From Melioribacter sp. (GTDB lineage: Bacteria > Bacteroidota > Ignavibacteria > Ignavibacteriales > Melioribacteraceae), in contig DYHW01000001.1 in assembly GCA_020723965.1 (NCBI GenBank), positions 606,587 to 670,586 of the forward strand: a DNA stretch of 64,000 nt, in the 5' to 3' direction. Below, in pieces: positions 8,349-17,354 of this stretch. Positions within the stretch are counted from its first letter, which is position 1. Every line of letters starts with the position of its first letter. Position numbers and translations under genes: made by a program. Under the pieces are notes generated by a model. It saw nothing but the letters and a program-made list of their open reading frames with translations, had not been told where the DNA came from and searched no databases.

Positions 8349-9185
8349 ATGAATAAAGACGACACTTTTTACGCATCTGACGGAGAAATACTTAGAATCA
8401 CAACCTATTTAAATGAAAAACATTTCTTCGGTAAAACGCTAGTTTTTGTTCATGGATTCAAGGGGTTTAAAGATTGGGGCTTTGGTCCTTATCTTGGAGA
8501 ATATTTTGCAAAAAGCGGTTTCTTTGCTATTACATTTAATTTTTCGCATAATGGAATAGGAAAAAATAAAACAGAGTTTACAGAACTTGAAAAATTTGCT
8601 GAAAACAGTTACTCTCGTGAAGTAAGAGAATTGAATGAAATAATTGACGCTATACGAAATGGATTTTTTGATGAAGTTGATAGAAACTGTAAATTAGGAT
8701 TGATTGGGCATAGCCGCGGTGGCGCAATAGCTCTTTTAAGCAGTTCAAAAAGAAATGATGTTGAAGTCGTTTCAATTTGGGCGGCAATATCGAAATTGGA
8801 TAGATACAGCAAGCGGCAAAAAGAAGAGTGGCGTAAAAAAGGTTATTTTGAAGTTTTGAACACTCGCACTAATCAATTGATGCGGTTAAATGTTGAAATA
8901 TTAGAAGATATTGAACAAAACAGAAATGGTTCTTTAAATATTGAAAATGCAGTAAAAAATCTTAATAAACCATTATTGATAGTTCACGGAGATCAGGACC
9001 TAGCAGTTCCTATTGTTGAAGCAGAACAGATCTACGATTGGTCTGATAAATCACAAACAGAATTATTCAAATTATTTAGAACAGGGCACACTTTCGATAT
9101 CGTTCATCCATTTTCAGGAACGACCGCTAAGTTTGAAAAAGTTTTAGAAAAGACAACACATTTTTTCAATAAATATCTTAACTGA
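8349..9185 (+). CDS. Alpha/beta hydrolase (serine hydrolase)
   Basis: 278 residues with a complete catalytic triad by position: nucleophile Ser122 in GHSRGG, Asp217 in HGDQDLAVP and His247 in RTGHTFD. VFVHGFKGFKDWG near residue 35 provides the oxyanion HG motif. No signal peptide, so cytoplasmic. It resembles dienelactone-hydrolase or acyl-peptidase-like esterases; the substrate cannot be told. bioY follows after 7 bp and probably shares the transcript. The gene appears to lack a ribosome site and may be read from a leaderless mRNA. Confidence 0.8.
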   Translation: MNKDDTFYASDGEILRITTYLNEKHFFGKTLVFVHGFKGFKDWGFGPYLGEYFAKSGFFAITFNFSHNGIGKNKTEFTELEKFAENSYSREVRELNEIIDAIRNGFFDEVDRNCKLGLIGHSRGGAIALLSSSKRNDVEVVSIWAAISKLDRYSKRQKEEWRKKGYFEVLNTRTNQLMRLNVEILEDIEQNRNGSLNIENAVKNLNKPLLIVHGDQDLAVPIVEAEQIYDWSDKSQTELFKLFRTGHTFDIVHPFSGTTAKFEKVLEKTTHFFNKYLN

Positions 9186-9192
9186 GGAGAAT

Positions 9193-9762
9193 ATGTTAGT
9201 AAACGTTAAGAAAAACTCACTTGTAAAATCATTATCAAATATTAGAAGCAAAGAACTATTTTGGATAGTAGCATTTGCGGTGCTCACATTTCTATCTGCG
9301 CAAGTTGCAGTTCCAACTCAACCTGTTCCTTTTACGCTTCAAACAATGTTAGTTCTTTTATCTGGCGCTTTTCTAGGTGCGCGTAACGGCGCATATAGCC
9401 AAATTCTTTATCTTGCTGCTGGTATTGTTGGGCTGCCCGTATTTGCCGGATTCACTTTTGGAATAGCAAAGTTTTTCGGGCCCACCGGTGGATATCTTCT
9501 TTCATTTCCTTTTGCTGCATTTTTAGTTGGTTACATTATTGAAAAGAGAAGTAGTTCGATAGCTATTCTATTTTCATTTGTAGCCGGAATACTTCTTATT
9601 CTTCTTGCCGGCGCATCCTATCTTGCAATTTTTATGAATGGTAATTTTAGCAATGCATTATTTAGCGGTGCAATAATATTTTCTCTTTGGGATCTGGTTA
9701 AGATTGCCGCAGCATTCAGCATATACAAAGCTTTTTCGAAAAAATATCCACAGCTTCCATAA
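9193..9762 (+). CDS. bioY: Biotin transporter BioY
   Basis: 189 residues, about six membrane helices. AQVAVPTQPVPFTLQTMLVLLSGAFLG and RNGAYSQILYLAAGIVGLPVFAG are typical of the BioY substrate-binding (S) component of ECF-type vitamin transporters. BioY imports biotin alone or with an energising EcfAT module; none is in this window. AGGAG lies 7 bp before the ATG. It is sandwiched between a hydrolase and the FadF-like gene with 7- and 14-bp gaps, so it is likely in the same operon. Biotin would serve acyl-CoA carboxylases, a plausible but unproven link to nearby lipid metabolism. Confidence 0.88.
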   Translation: MLVNVKKNSLVKSLSNIRSKELFWIVAFAVLTFLSAQVAVPTQPVPFTLQTMLVLLSGAFLGARNGAYSQILYLAAGIVGLPVFAGFTFGIAKFFGPTGGYLLSFPFAAFLVGYIIEKRSSSIAILFSFVAGILLILLAGASYLAIFMNGNFSNALFSGAIIFSLWDLVKIAAAFSIYKAFSKKYPQLP

Positions 9763-9776
9763 TAGGATTCTACAGA

Positions 9777-11777
9777 ATGATTAAGACAGTCATCTTCACG
9801 GTAGTCTTTTTAGCAGCATTTGGATTCCTTTTTTTTAATTTGCGAAGGTTCCTCTCTTATATAAAACTTGGACAGCCGGAAAACCGTTTTGATAATCCTA
9901 TTGAAAGGATAAAAAATGTTTTAAAGATTGGCTTAGGACAAACAAAAATATTGCGCGATCCGATCGCCGGATTTATCCATGTTCTAATTTTCTGGGGTTT
10001 TCTGCTATTTTTATTTGCTGTTCTTGAAGCGATAATTCAAGGATTTTATTCGCCGTTCTCGTTTCAATTTCTGGGTTCTTTTTTTGCTGCAATCACTTTT
10101 GTTCAAGATATTTTTGGATTGTTAGTAATTGTTGCAGTTAAGTTGGCATTTTACCGGCGCTTCGTTCAAAAAGTGCCCCGCTTAGATATTGGAAAGGCGC
10201 ACAACTTTGACGCAGGGCTGATTCTATTTATGATTTTCGGCGTAGTCATTACAATGTTCGGGCAAAATATTACGCATATTGCCAATGCAAACTTTGTATT
10301 GGCCGAAAATGAAGCGAGACCTATTTCATATCAACTTGCAGGTTTATTCTTCAGTGCAAGAAGCGCAACATCAGAAATACTGTTTGAAGTTTTTTGGTGG
10401 GGGCATATTATTATAATTTTTGCGTTCATGAATTTTCTCCCTTACTCAAAACATTTTCATGTTATTACTTCGCTGCCTAACGTTTACTTCGCTAAACTTG
10501 GAAAAGAAAAATTTGTTTTAAAGAAACTTGACCTTGAAGATGAAAATATTACACAATACGGCGCATCAGATTTTGAGCATCTTTCCTGGAAACAAATTTT
10601 TGACGGCTTTGCTTGCACAGAGTGCGGCAGATGCACGGCTGTTTGTCCAGCAGCCAATACCGGGAAAAAATTATCGCCCCGCAAAATTATTGTAGATATT
10701 AGAGCGCGCACGGAAGAAAAAGCGCCTTTGATCATTTCTGGCGCTGCAATAGAAAACGAGATAATAAAGAAAAGTTTAGTCCACAATTATATAAGCGAAG
10801 AGGAATTGTGGGCATGTACAACTTGCAGCGCTTGCGTTTACGAATGTCCTGTTACTATTGAACATGTCGATTCAATTGTTGATATGAGAAGAAACCTTGT
10901 GCTTGGCGAATCGAACTTTCCGCCGGAACTAAATGCGCTGTTCAAAAATCTTGAAACCAACTTTACACCTTGGGCATTCAATCCACAAGACCGAGCTAAT
11001 TGGGCAGAGGGGATGAATATAAAAACTATGGCCGAAGACCCGAACAGTGAATATTTATTTTGGGTTGGCTGCGCTGGTTCATTCGACGCACGTTATCAAA
11101 AAGTTAGCAAAGCGTTTGCGCAATTGATGCAGATGGCAAATGTTGATTTCAGAATTCTCGGTGTGGAAGAAAAATGCAATGGAGATACTGCTCGTCGTTT
11201 AGGCAACGAATATCTTGCGCAGATGATGATGCGGGAAAATATTGAAACTCTTAACAACTACGGTGTTAAGAAAATTGTTGCCGGTTGTCCCCACTGTTAC
11301 AACTCGCTTAAAAATGAGTATCCGCAATTCGGAGGAAACTTTGAAGTTATTCACCACACTGAATTGATCGATCAGCTTCTTAAGAATGGCAAGATTCGGT
11401 TGAAGAATGAGGAAGTAAAAACGAAAATTACATATCACGATTCCTGTTATTTAGGCAGATATAATGAGATATATGATTTTCCGCGCGACCCGCTGAAGAT
11501 GATCAAAGGCGCTGAGTTGTATGAGATGGAAAGAAACCGCGATAAAGGTTTTTGCTGCGGTGCAGGCGGCGGAAGGATGTTTCTTGAAGAAACCGAAGGG
11601 GAACGAATAAACGTAAACCGTGCAGAAGAAGCAATAAAAACCAGAGCAGATATAATCGCTTCAGCTTGTCCGTTCTGCATGACAATGCTTAGTGACGGCG
11701 TAAAAGTTTTTGATAAGACGGATGAAATTCAGGTGAAGGACATAGCAGAAATCGTCTTAGAAAATGTAACTCAATAA
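9777..11777 (+). CDS. fadF: FadF-type membrane Fe-S oxidoreductase (ETF:quinone reductase-like)
   Basis: 666 residues. The N-terminal ~250 residues carry five or six membrane helices like the NarI/heterodisulfide-reductase cytochrome b domain. Two 4Fe-4S motifs follow: CTECGRCTAVCPAAN from residue 280 and CTTCSACVYECPV from residue 347. Two CCG domains end the protein (CNGD/CPHC, and DSCYLG with FCCGAGGGR and CPFC). This is the layout of Bacillus FadF/EMO proteins, which pass electrons from acyl-CoA dehydrogenase via ETF to menaquinone. The beta-oxidation genes at 15488-23927 support that role. An HdrD-like function in another pathway is the alternative. No ETF genes are in the window. Confidence 0.8.
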   Translation: MIKTVIFTVVFLAAFGFLFFNLRRFLSYIKLGQPENRFDNPIERIKNVLKIGLGQTKILRDPIAGFIHVLIFWGFLLFLFAVLEAIIQGFYSPFSFQFLGSFFAAITFVQDIFGLLVIVAVKLAFYRRFVQKVPRLDIGKAHNFDAGLILFMIFGVVITMFGQNITHIANANFVLAENEARPISYQLAGLFFSARSATSEILFEVFWWGHIIIIFAFMNFLPYSKHFHVITSLPNVYFAKLGKEKFVLKKLDLEDENITQYGASDFEHLSWKQIFDGFACTECGRCTAVCPAANTGKKLSPRKIIVDIRARTEEKAPLIISGAAIENEIIKKSLVHNYISEEELWACTTCSACVYECPVTIEHVDSIVDMRRNLVLGESNFPPELNALFKNLETNFTPWAFNPQDRANWAEGMNIKTMAEDPNSEYLFWVGCAGSFDARYQKVSKAFAQLMQMANVDFRILGVEEKCNGDTARRLGNEYLAQMMMRENIETLNNYGVKKIVAGCPHCYNSLKNEYPQFGGNFEVIHHTELIDQLLKNGKIRLKNEEVKTKITYHDSCYLGRYNEIYDFPRDPLKMIKGAELYEMERNRDKGFCCGAGGGRMFLEETEGERINVNRAEEAIKTRADIIASACPFCMTMLSDGVKVFDKTDEIQVKDIAEIVLENVTQ

Positions 11778-11804
11778 ATACATCACAATCCAAAGGGAGG
11801 AAGC

Positions 11805-12005
11805 ATGAACGAAAAATATTTAAAACTTATCGACTTCTTAAAAACTCTTGAACCAGACGTAGTCAAATTCTACGAAAAGGGGCAATCGGCTGCAGGCACT
11901 CGTCTAAGAAAAGGTCTAAGCGAATTAAAGAAGTTAGCTCAAGATTTCCGTAATGATGTGCAGGAAGTAAAAGCACAACGCAAAGCATCTAAAAGCGGAA
12001 GCTGA
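11805..12005 (+). CDS. Histone H1-like protein Hc1, Bacteroidota type
   Basis: 66 residues, Lys/Arg-rich, starting MNEKYLKLIDFLKTLEPDVV. KFYEKGQSAAGTRLRKGLSEL and a basic C-terminal tail (KAQRKASKSGS) match the small Hc1-like proteins widespread in Bacteroidota. These are thought to bind DNA and compact the nucleoid, though direct data are few. GGGAGG sits 6 bp before the ATG. A strong terminator follows, so this is the end of the transcript that may begin at 8349, although an abundant protein of this kind would be expected to have its own promoter as well. Confidence 0.8.
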   Translation: MNEKYLKLIDFLKTLEPDVVKFYEKGQSAAGTRLRKGLSELKKLAQDFRNDVQEVKAQRKASKSGS

Positions 12006-12025
12006 TTCTTTATTAGTTTATTGAT

Positions 12026-12060
12026 TAGGTCGAGTTTTTTTTAACTCGGCCTATTTTTTT
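12026..12060 (+). terminator. Rho-independent terminator after the Hc1-like gene
   Basis: TAGGTCGAGTT and AACTCGGCCTA pair (one G-U) around a short T loop and are followed by a run of eight T. It closes the transcript 20 bp after the stop codon. Confidence 0.85.
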
Positions 12061-12088
12061 TGCAATAAGTGTTATCTAAAACGAAAGA

Positions 12089-13255
12089 ATGAAAAATTTA
12101 TTTATTCTATTTGCCGCTTCGGTTTTATCGTTTTATTTTCTTTTTGTTGGCGCTTCTCAAAATTTCAAAGAGGAATTAAAACAAGACTCTCTTAAAACCG
12201 TTACAATTTCCTTTGTAGGTGATTTGATGTGCCACTCGCCTCAGATCAATTATGCGTGTACCGGCACTGATAGTTTTGATTTCAAACCTGTTTTTCGTGA
12301 AGTGAAAAAATATTTGTCGAACGCAGATATTACAATTGGTAATCTCGAAACTGTTATTGCAGGAAAAGAATATAGATACAGCGGTTATCCTCTTTTCAAT
12401 ACGCCAAAAGAATATCTAGCTGCATTAAAAGATTCCGGCTTTGATGTTTTGATAACTTCAAACAATCACGCATTAGATAGAGGCAAGAAAGGGATATTAA
12501 AAACAATCGAGATGATTCATGAATTCGGAATGAGTTCTATTGGCACTTACAATTCACAAATAGACCGCGATTCTGTTCGTGTATTCGAGATCAATGGAAT
12601 TAAACTTGCGCTGCTTGCATATACATATGGATTAAACGGCAATTTCATTTCAGAAAATGAAAAGTATTTAGTAAATGTGATCGATTCGTCGCTAATCAAA
12701 CGCGATATTAAAGCTTCGCGAGAAAAAAAAGCGGATGTTGTTATGATTTACTTTCACTTTGGCGAAGAATATCAACGTGAGCCAAATGAGTTTCAAAAAC
12801 AAATTGTAGAGCAGGCAATTGATTACGGCGCTGATTTAATTATTGGAAGCCACCCTCATGTAATTCAACCGTTAGAACTTTACAGTTCTGCAAAAAGCAA
12901 ATTGCGCCAAGTATTAGTTGCATATTCTCTTGGTAATTTTTTATCCAACCAACGCTGGCGTTATTCAGATGCAGGAGTAATTCTTAATATCGAATTCACA
13001 AAGGGAGCTTCCAAACAGGAAGTTGAGCTATCGAATATTTCTTTTATTCCAACATGGGTTTTCAAAGGGAAGACCGAAAGAGGAAATGAGTTCGTAATAC
13101 TTCCTTCAGATACATCTTTAGATAAATCATTTAAAAAATATCTCAGCGGAACTGACCTTCAAAAATTGATAGAAAGTTATAACGACACAGAATTGAGTTT
13201 CAGACAGACTTACAGAAATCTCAAAGCCCAAATGGAAGCGCTTAAAACAGAATAG
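12089..13255 (+). CDS. CapA/PgsA-like metallophosphatase-fold protein
   Basis: 388 residues with an N-terminal signal or anchor helix. The PGA_cap family motifs are present in order: SFVGDLMCH, NLET, SNNHALDRG, YFHFGEEYQ, IGSHPHVIQP and YSLGNF. These give a calcineurin-like dinuclear metal site. Members are linked to poly-gamma-glutamate capsule synthesis, but no pgsB or pgsC homologue is nearby, so the real substrate is open; many lone copies exist in bacteria. It starts 29 bp after the terminator and has no obvious ribosome site, so its promoter must lie within 12030-12088. Confidence 0.8.
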   Translation: MKNLFILFAASVLSFYFLFVGASQNFKEELKQDSLKTVTISFVGDLMCHSPQINYACTGTDSFDFKPVFREVKKYLSNADITIGNLETVIAGKEYRYSGYPLFNTPKEYLAALKDSGFDVLITSNNHALDRGKKGILKTIEMIHEFGMSSIGTYNSQIDRDSVRVFEINGIKLALLAYTYGLNGNFISENEKYLVNVIDSSLIKRDIKASREKKADVVMIYFHFGEEYQREPNEFQKQIVEQAIDYGADLIIGSHPHVIQPLELYSSAKSKLRQVLVAYSLGNFLSNQRWRYSDAGVILNIEFTKGASKQEVELSNISFIPTWVFKGKTERGNEFVILPSDTSLDKSFKKYLSGTDLQKLIESYNDTELSFRQTYRNLKAQMEALKTE

Positions 13256-13393
13256 ATGTTAGAATGGGCAATTCATGGTTGACGATTTTATGTAACAATT
13301 CATTTTTAAATTTGACAGCTCAATTTTTTTATTGTTTAAAACGTAAATTTGTTCACCAAACTAAAATCAAATCACAATAATAAATTTCATCAT

Positions 13394-13825
13394 ATGTATA
13401 AAGCAGATAACTATAAACATAAAATTCCAATTACCGTTAGGTTTTCTGATCTGGATGCGATGGGGCACGTTAATAATGCAGCTTATCTTACATACTTAGA
13501 AGAGGCAAGGATTAGTTATTATAATGATATATTTAAATTAGCCAAGCGCAGCATGCCATTTGGCGCGGTGATTGCCAGGATTGAAATAGATTACATTCAT
13601 CAGATACAATTGGGGGACGAGGTTGAAGTATTTACACGTTGCATTAAAATTGGAAACAAAAGCTCTGATCTTGATAATCTAATTGTAATAAAAAAAGATC
13701 ACAAAAATATTATAGCTGCGCGCTCTTCAACTAAAGTAGTTGCATTCGATTATACAAGAGGCATTTCGATTTTAATACCAGATGAAATAAAAGAGCTCAT
13801 TAAAGAATTCGAAAAGTCGCCCTAA
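13394..13825 (+). CDS. Acyl-CoA thioesterase (4HBT hot-dog fold)
   Basis: 143 residues from the ATG at 13394. VRFSDLDAMGHVNNAAYLTYLEEAR is the 4-hydroxybenzoyl-CoA/YbgC-type thioesterase signature, with the active-site Asp in SDLDAMGHVNN. Members hydrolyse short- or medium-chain acyl-CoAs in the cytoplasm. A TTG at 13349 in frame would add 15 residues, but it lies inside TAAATTTG (13344-13351), a good Bacteroidota -7 element, so it is probably not even transcribed. It lies tail-to-tail with the fatty-acid regulator gene and fits the lipid theme of the region. Confidence 0.85.
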   Translation: MYKADNYKHKIPITVRFSDLDAMGHVNNAAYLTYLEEARISYYNDIFKLAKRSMPFGAVIARIEIDYIHQIQLGDEVEVFTRCIKIGNKSSDLDNLIVIKKDHKNIIAARSSTKVVAFDYTRGISILIPDEIKELIKEFEKSP

Positions 13826-13835
13826 ATTATATATA

Positions 13836-15353
13836 TCAGATTTCTTCCATAATTTTTTTGAGCGCTCTTTCTATCCTTTCAAATTTTATCTTATTCTCAA
13901 AGATTTCCGGCGAAGCGGTTCTTTCCGAACAATCTGCAATTGGACATCGCTCGCAAGTGCCATTAACAATAGTTCTTGCAATCGTCTGATCATTCCAAAA
14001 TTTTACTTTGTTTTTCAATTCATCGTTTAACAAGAACCCAAGAGTTACACTATAATTAGTTTTCTCGAGAAGCGTGGATTTTTTACCCAAAGAGAAACAA
14101 AGATATTCTTCATTCGAATTAAAAAATAAGGATTGTTGTATACCGGCAATTGTTGATTGAAAAACATTTTGTTTTGCTTGTTGATTTTCCAGTTCCTTAA
14201 GGATACTTATAGGCAGCCATCTTCGGCAGTAATGTTCATAACTCTGATATCCTTCATTGGCTACTTTTGTATTAAGCCGCAATTCTTTATTCAAATGATA
14301 TTTGCCGGAATTCATGGCGGTATTAAAACGCAGGAAGAAAAAATGATTCATATTAAAATATTTAGCGGTAAGGTTGGTTATTCTTTGAAATAGCATATCG
14401 GGCGATGCATTATATTTTTCAAGAAGAGAAATAAGAAACTCTCTATCCCATTTTTCTTTTTGGAAAAAAATATTTAAGTCCTCTATCAAGTTATCTTTTT
14501 TTATTATCAAAGCTGAAGCAAAGTAAGAAGCTTTTACGTTGTTTAATAACTGGTCAAATGAGTCAACTTTCAGATCCGAATAAATAAATGAACGATCCGG
14601 GATATCTAAATAATTATAAGCTATTTCTTTACCGATAATAAATGCTTTTTGAGAGTCGGATAACTCGCTATTTATTAAAATTTTTTTAGAACCGTTTTTT
14701 ATTGAAGCAATTCCTCTAACAATTGGTAATTCGCAGATTTCCGAAAGAACTTTTTCATCTACCTCATAATGAAATTTCTCTTTTAATATTTTTAGAAGAC
14801 CGAAATATTTAACGGGCTGGACAGAATAAAAATCATTTTTTTTACAAAACATTTCCACAGCCTCTTCAAGCTCTTCAAAATAATTTTCATGGAATTCTTT
14901 GTAAGTTCTAATTGCAGTACGGCTAAAATTGTTCTGGCTTAATTCTGAACTTTTAGCCATCTCAATCATTGTGGAAACTAAAGCGCTCAATTGAAAAGAT
15001 GCTTTTGACATCAGAATTAAAAACTTATTGACGTCTATGCCGTAGTGATCAAGCGGGAGTTCTTTCAGAAGATTTGATTCGAGAAGTTCACCAAAGGGAG
15101 CCAGATTTTTTGTTAGTTTTAAGGAGACCAGCTTATCATAAGAAATATCCAATGCGGCTGCTAAAGCTGCAATTTTTTTTGAAGAAGGATATTTTTTTCC
15201 GCTTTCGATCTCATTTAAATAAGAAGTAGAAAGCGAGCTTTTTGCAGCTAAATCTGATAATGATAATTTTTTTTCTTGCCTAAGCTGTTTCAGTTTTAGT
15301 CCCAAAATCAGCTTAATATTTTTTTCTGAAAGCTCCATGATAAAGTTTTCCAA
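13836..15353 (-). CDS. ScfR/PrpR-type transcriptional regulator of fatty-acid genes
   Basis: 505 residues. An XRE-type helix-turn-helix (about 14-70: LKQLRQEKKLSLSDLAAKSSLSTSYLNEIE) is followed by a long middle region aligned by position with the IrrE/DUF955 part of short-chain fatty-acyl regulators (RamB, PrpR, MccR). The metallopeptidase HExxH is absent: the matching stretch reads IGKEIAYNYL. The C-terminal DUF2083-like part ends with Cys467, Cys470 and Cys475 (CERCPIADC), like the cysteines reported to hold an Fe-S cluster in mycobacterial PrpR. It is divergent from the beta-oxidation operon, with a palindrome between. Control of that operon by acyl-CoA is inference. An in-frame ATG at residue 6 could be the start. 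Confidence 0.8.
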   Translation of the reverse strand: MENFIMELSEKNIKLILGLKLKQLRQEKKLSLSDLAAKSSLSTSYLNEIESGKKYPSSKKIAALAAALDISYDKLVSLKLTKNLAPFGELLESNLLKELPLDHYGIDVNKFLILMSKASFQLSALVSTMIEMAKSSELSQNNFSRTAIRTYKEFHENYFEELEEAVEMFCKKNDFYSVQPVKYFGLLKILKEKFHYEVDEKVLSEICELPIVRGIASIKNGSKKILINSELSDSQKAFIIGKEIAYNYLDIPDRSFIYSDLKVDSFDQLLNNVKASYFASALIIKKDNLIEDLNIFFQKEKWDREFLISLLEKYNASPDMLFQRITNLTAKYFNMNHFFFLRFNTAMNSGKYHLNKELRLNTKVANEGYQSYEHYCRRWLPISILKELENQQAKQNVFQSTIAGIQQSLFFNSNEEYLCFSLGKKSTLLEKTNYSVTLGFLLNDELKNKVKFWNDQTIARTIVNGTCERCPIADCSERTASPEIFENKIKFERIERALKKIMEEI

Positions 15354-15415
15354 AAGATTCTATTAAAATATACTTATAAATTGCTCATATAAAAATATGG
15401 TAAATATTCGTCATT

Positions 15416-15429
15416 AGCGAAAATTCGCT
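15416..15429. promoter_or_regulatory. Palindromic operator candidate between regulator and fadD
   Basis: AGCGAAAATTCGCT: 6-bp perfect arms (AGCGAA/TTCGCT) around AA. It lies in the 134-bp divergent spacer, 60 bp before fadD and 63 bp before the regulator start. Its position suggests the site of the ScfR-type regulator acting on both genes; known family sites (TTTGCAAA-like) are similar in size but not identical. Confidence 0.5.
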
Positions 15430-15487
15430 TGCTATTTTGTTCCTTTCAAATTAACTTGAAATCAAAATTTAAAATAAGGGGTGTCAG

Positions 15488-17290
15488 ATGATTCAACCAA
15501 AACTTTCACAAAACAGATTGATCGATCTCCTACCGTATCAAATCAAACATTATCCTATACCTGATACCTTAAACGATAAAGTGCTTGGCGCTTGGCGTAA
15601 ATACAGCTCGGTAGAATCACAAGAGATTATCGATAATGTTAGTCTCGGACTGTTAAAATATGGTATAAAAGAGGGGGATAAGATCGCAATTATTTCTAGA
15701 AACAGAGTTGAATGGACTTTTGTCGATCTTGGAATACTTCAAACCGGAGCTGTTGTTGTTCCACTCTACCCGAATGTAAGCGAGGATGACTATCAATTTA
15801 TTTTTGTTGATGCCAAGGTGCGTTTAGTATTTGTTGAGGACAATGTTATTCTAAGTAAAGTTCAGGCGGTTCTTAAAAAAGTTAAAACAAATGTAGAAGC
15901 AGTTTATACATTCAACGAGGTAAAAGGGAGCGCTCATTGGTCCGAAATAACAAAAATGGCAGATGAAAATTATAGAGCAAAACTTGATGAAATTAAAAAG
16001 AAGATAAAAGAGAATGACATCGCAACAATAATTTACACATCTGGTACTACAGGAGAGCCAAAAGGTGTAATGCTAACTCATAAGAATATTATCAGCAATA
16101 TTAATTCGTTAGTTCAGATTATGCCGATTCAAAACTTCAAAAGAACAATTAGTTTTCTGCCCATGTGTCATATATTCGAAAGAACTACAGTTTATTTTTA
16201 TATGGTATTAGGAACTGCTATTCATTATCCAGAAAGCATGGAAACAGTTGCCGCTAATATTAAAGAAATAAAACCTCAGTATTTTATAACTGTTCCACGA
16301 CTGCTTGAAAAAGTTTTTGAAAGAATTATGGAAGCTGGATTTAAATTGAGTTTACCCAAAAGAGCAATATTTGGATGGGCTGTTAATTTAGCAAATCATT
16401 ATGACAAGCAGGGAAAAAATAGTTGGTATTATAACATTAGACTTACTATTGCACGCAAAATTGTATTTATAAAATGGGTTGAAGCATTAGGCGGTGAAAT
16501 AAAAGGAATAATTAGCGGAGCGGCTTCTCTGCAGCCGCGTCTTGCTAGAATTTTTACCGCAGCCGGTATCGACATAATTGAGGGGTATGGATTAACAGAA
16601 ACATCACCGGTTCTTACTTGTGGCCGCTTTGGAGAAGGGAATTTTTACATCGGTACTGTCGGCGAGCCAATTCCCGATGTTTCAATTAAAATAGCAGAAA
16701 CAGGAGAAATTTTGGCTAAAGGTCCAAATATTATGCTTGGTTATTACAACGACAAAGAAGCAACCAAAGAAGCTATAGATCAAGACGGATGGTTTCACAC
16801 CGGCGATCTAGGTGAATTGGTAGGAGGAAAATATTTAAAAATAACAGGGCGTGTAAAAGAATTATTCAAAACTAGCGGTGGAAAATTTATTGCCCCGCAG
16901 CCCATAGAAAATAAAATGAAAGAATCTTTCTTCATCGAGCAGATAATGGTAGTGGGAGAAAATCAAAAATTTGCGGCTGCTTTAGTTCAACCGGATTTTG
17001 AGTTCGTAAAAAAATGGGCTAAAAAGAAAAAGATCGAATTGACAACTAAAGAAGAAATAGTTCATTCAAATGAAGTTAGAGAACGAATTTGGGAAGAAAT
17101 CGAAAAATACAACAAGCGATTTGGGCACATTGAACAAATTAAAAAGATTGCGCTTGTTGCGGATACTTGGTCTATAGATTCCGGTGAATTAACTCCTACT
17201 ATTAAACTCAAAAGAAATGTAATCTCAGAAAAGTATAAATATCTTATAGAAAAGATTTACACCGAAGCGCCAAATAAAAACGTTATCTAA
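15488..17290 (+). CDS. fadD: Long-chain acyl-CoA synthetase
   Basis: 600 residues, full-length AMP-forming ligase. The phosphate loop YTSGTTGEPKGVMLTH starts at residue 183; GYGLTETSP and GWFHTGDLG are the A5 and A7 motifs, and GRVKELFKTSGGKFIAPQPIE carries the A8 hinge. It activates free fatty acids to acyl-CoA with ATP, entry step of beta-oxidation. AAGGGG lies 9 bp before the ATG. It is first in the operon with fadN, fadA and fadE, just after the palindrome at 15416. Related to eukaryote-like AMP-dependent long-chain synthetases (FadD15 class) rather than E. coli FadD by overall pattern. Confidence 0.92.
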   Translation: MIQPKLSQNRLIDLLPYQIKHYPIPDTLNDKVLGAWRKYSSVESQEIIDNVSLGLLKYGIKEGDKIAIISRNRVEWTFVDLGILQTGAVVVPLYPNVSEDDYQFIFVDAKVRLVFVEDNVILSKVQAVLKKVKTNVEAVYTFNEVKGSAHWSEITKMADENYRAKLDEIKKKIKENDIATIIYTSGTTGEPKGVMLTHKNIISNINSLVQIMPIQNFKRTISFLPMCHIFERTTVYFYMVLGTAIHYPESMETVAANIKEIKPQYFITVPRLLEKVFERIMEAGFKLSLPKRAIFGWAVNLANHYDKQGKNSWYYNIRLTIARKIVFIKWVEALGGEIKGIISGAASLQPRLARIFTAAGIDIIEGYGLTETSPVLTCGRFGEGNFYIGTVGEPIPDVSIKIAETGEILAKGPNIMLGYYNDKEATKEAIDQDGWFHTGDLGELVGGKYLKITGRVKELFKTSGGKFIAPQPIENKMKESFFIEQIMVVGENQKFAAALVQPDFEFVKKWAKKKKIELTTKEEIVHSNEVRERIWEEIEKYNKRFGHIEQIKKIALVADTWSIDSGELTPTIKLKRNVISEKYKYLIEKIYTEAPNKNVI

Positions 17291-17354
17291 AAATTCTTTA
17301 TTGAAGAACAAATGTAGATCACTATAAACAGATAATATTAATTCGAGAGTAACT

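Noticed and set aside
13349..13393. TTG start for the thioesterase
   Set aside because: It sits within a promoter -7 element and lacks a ribosome site.
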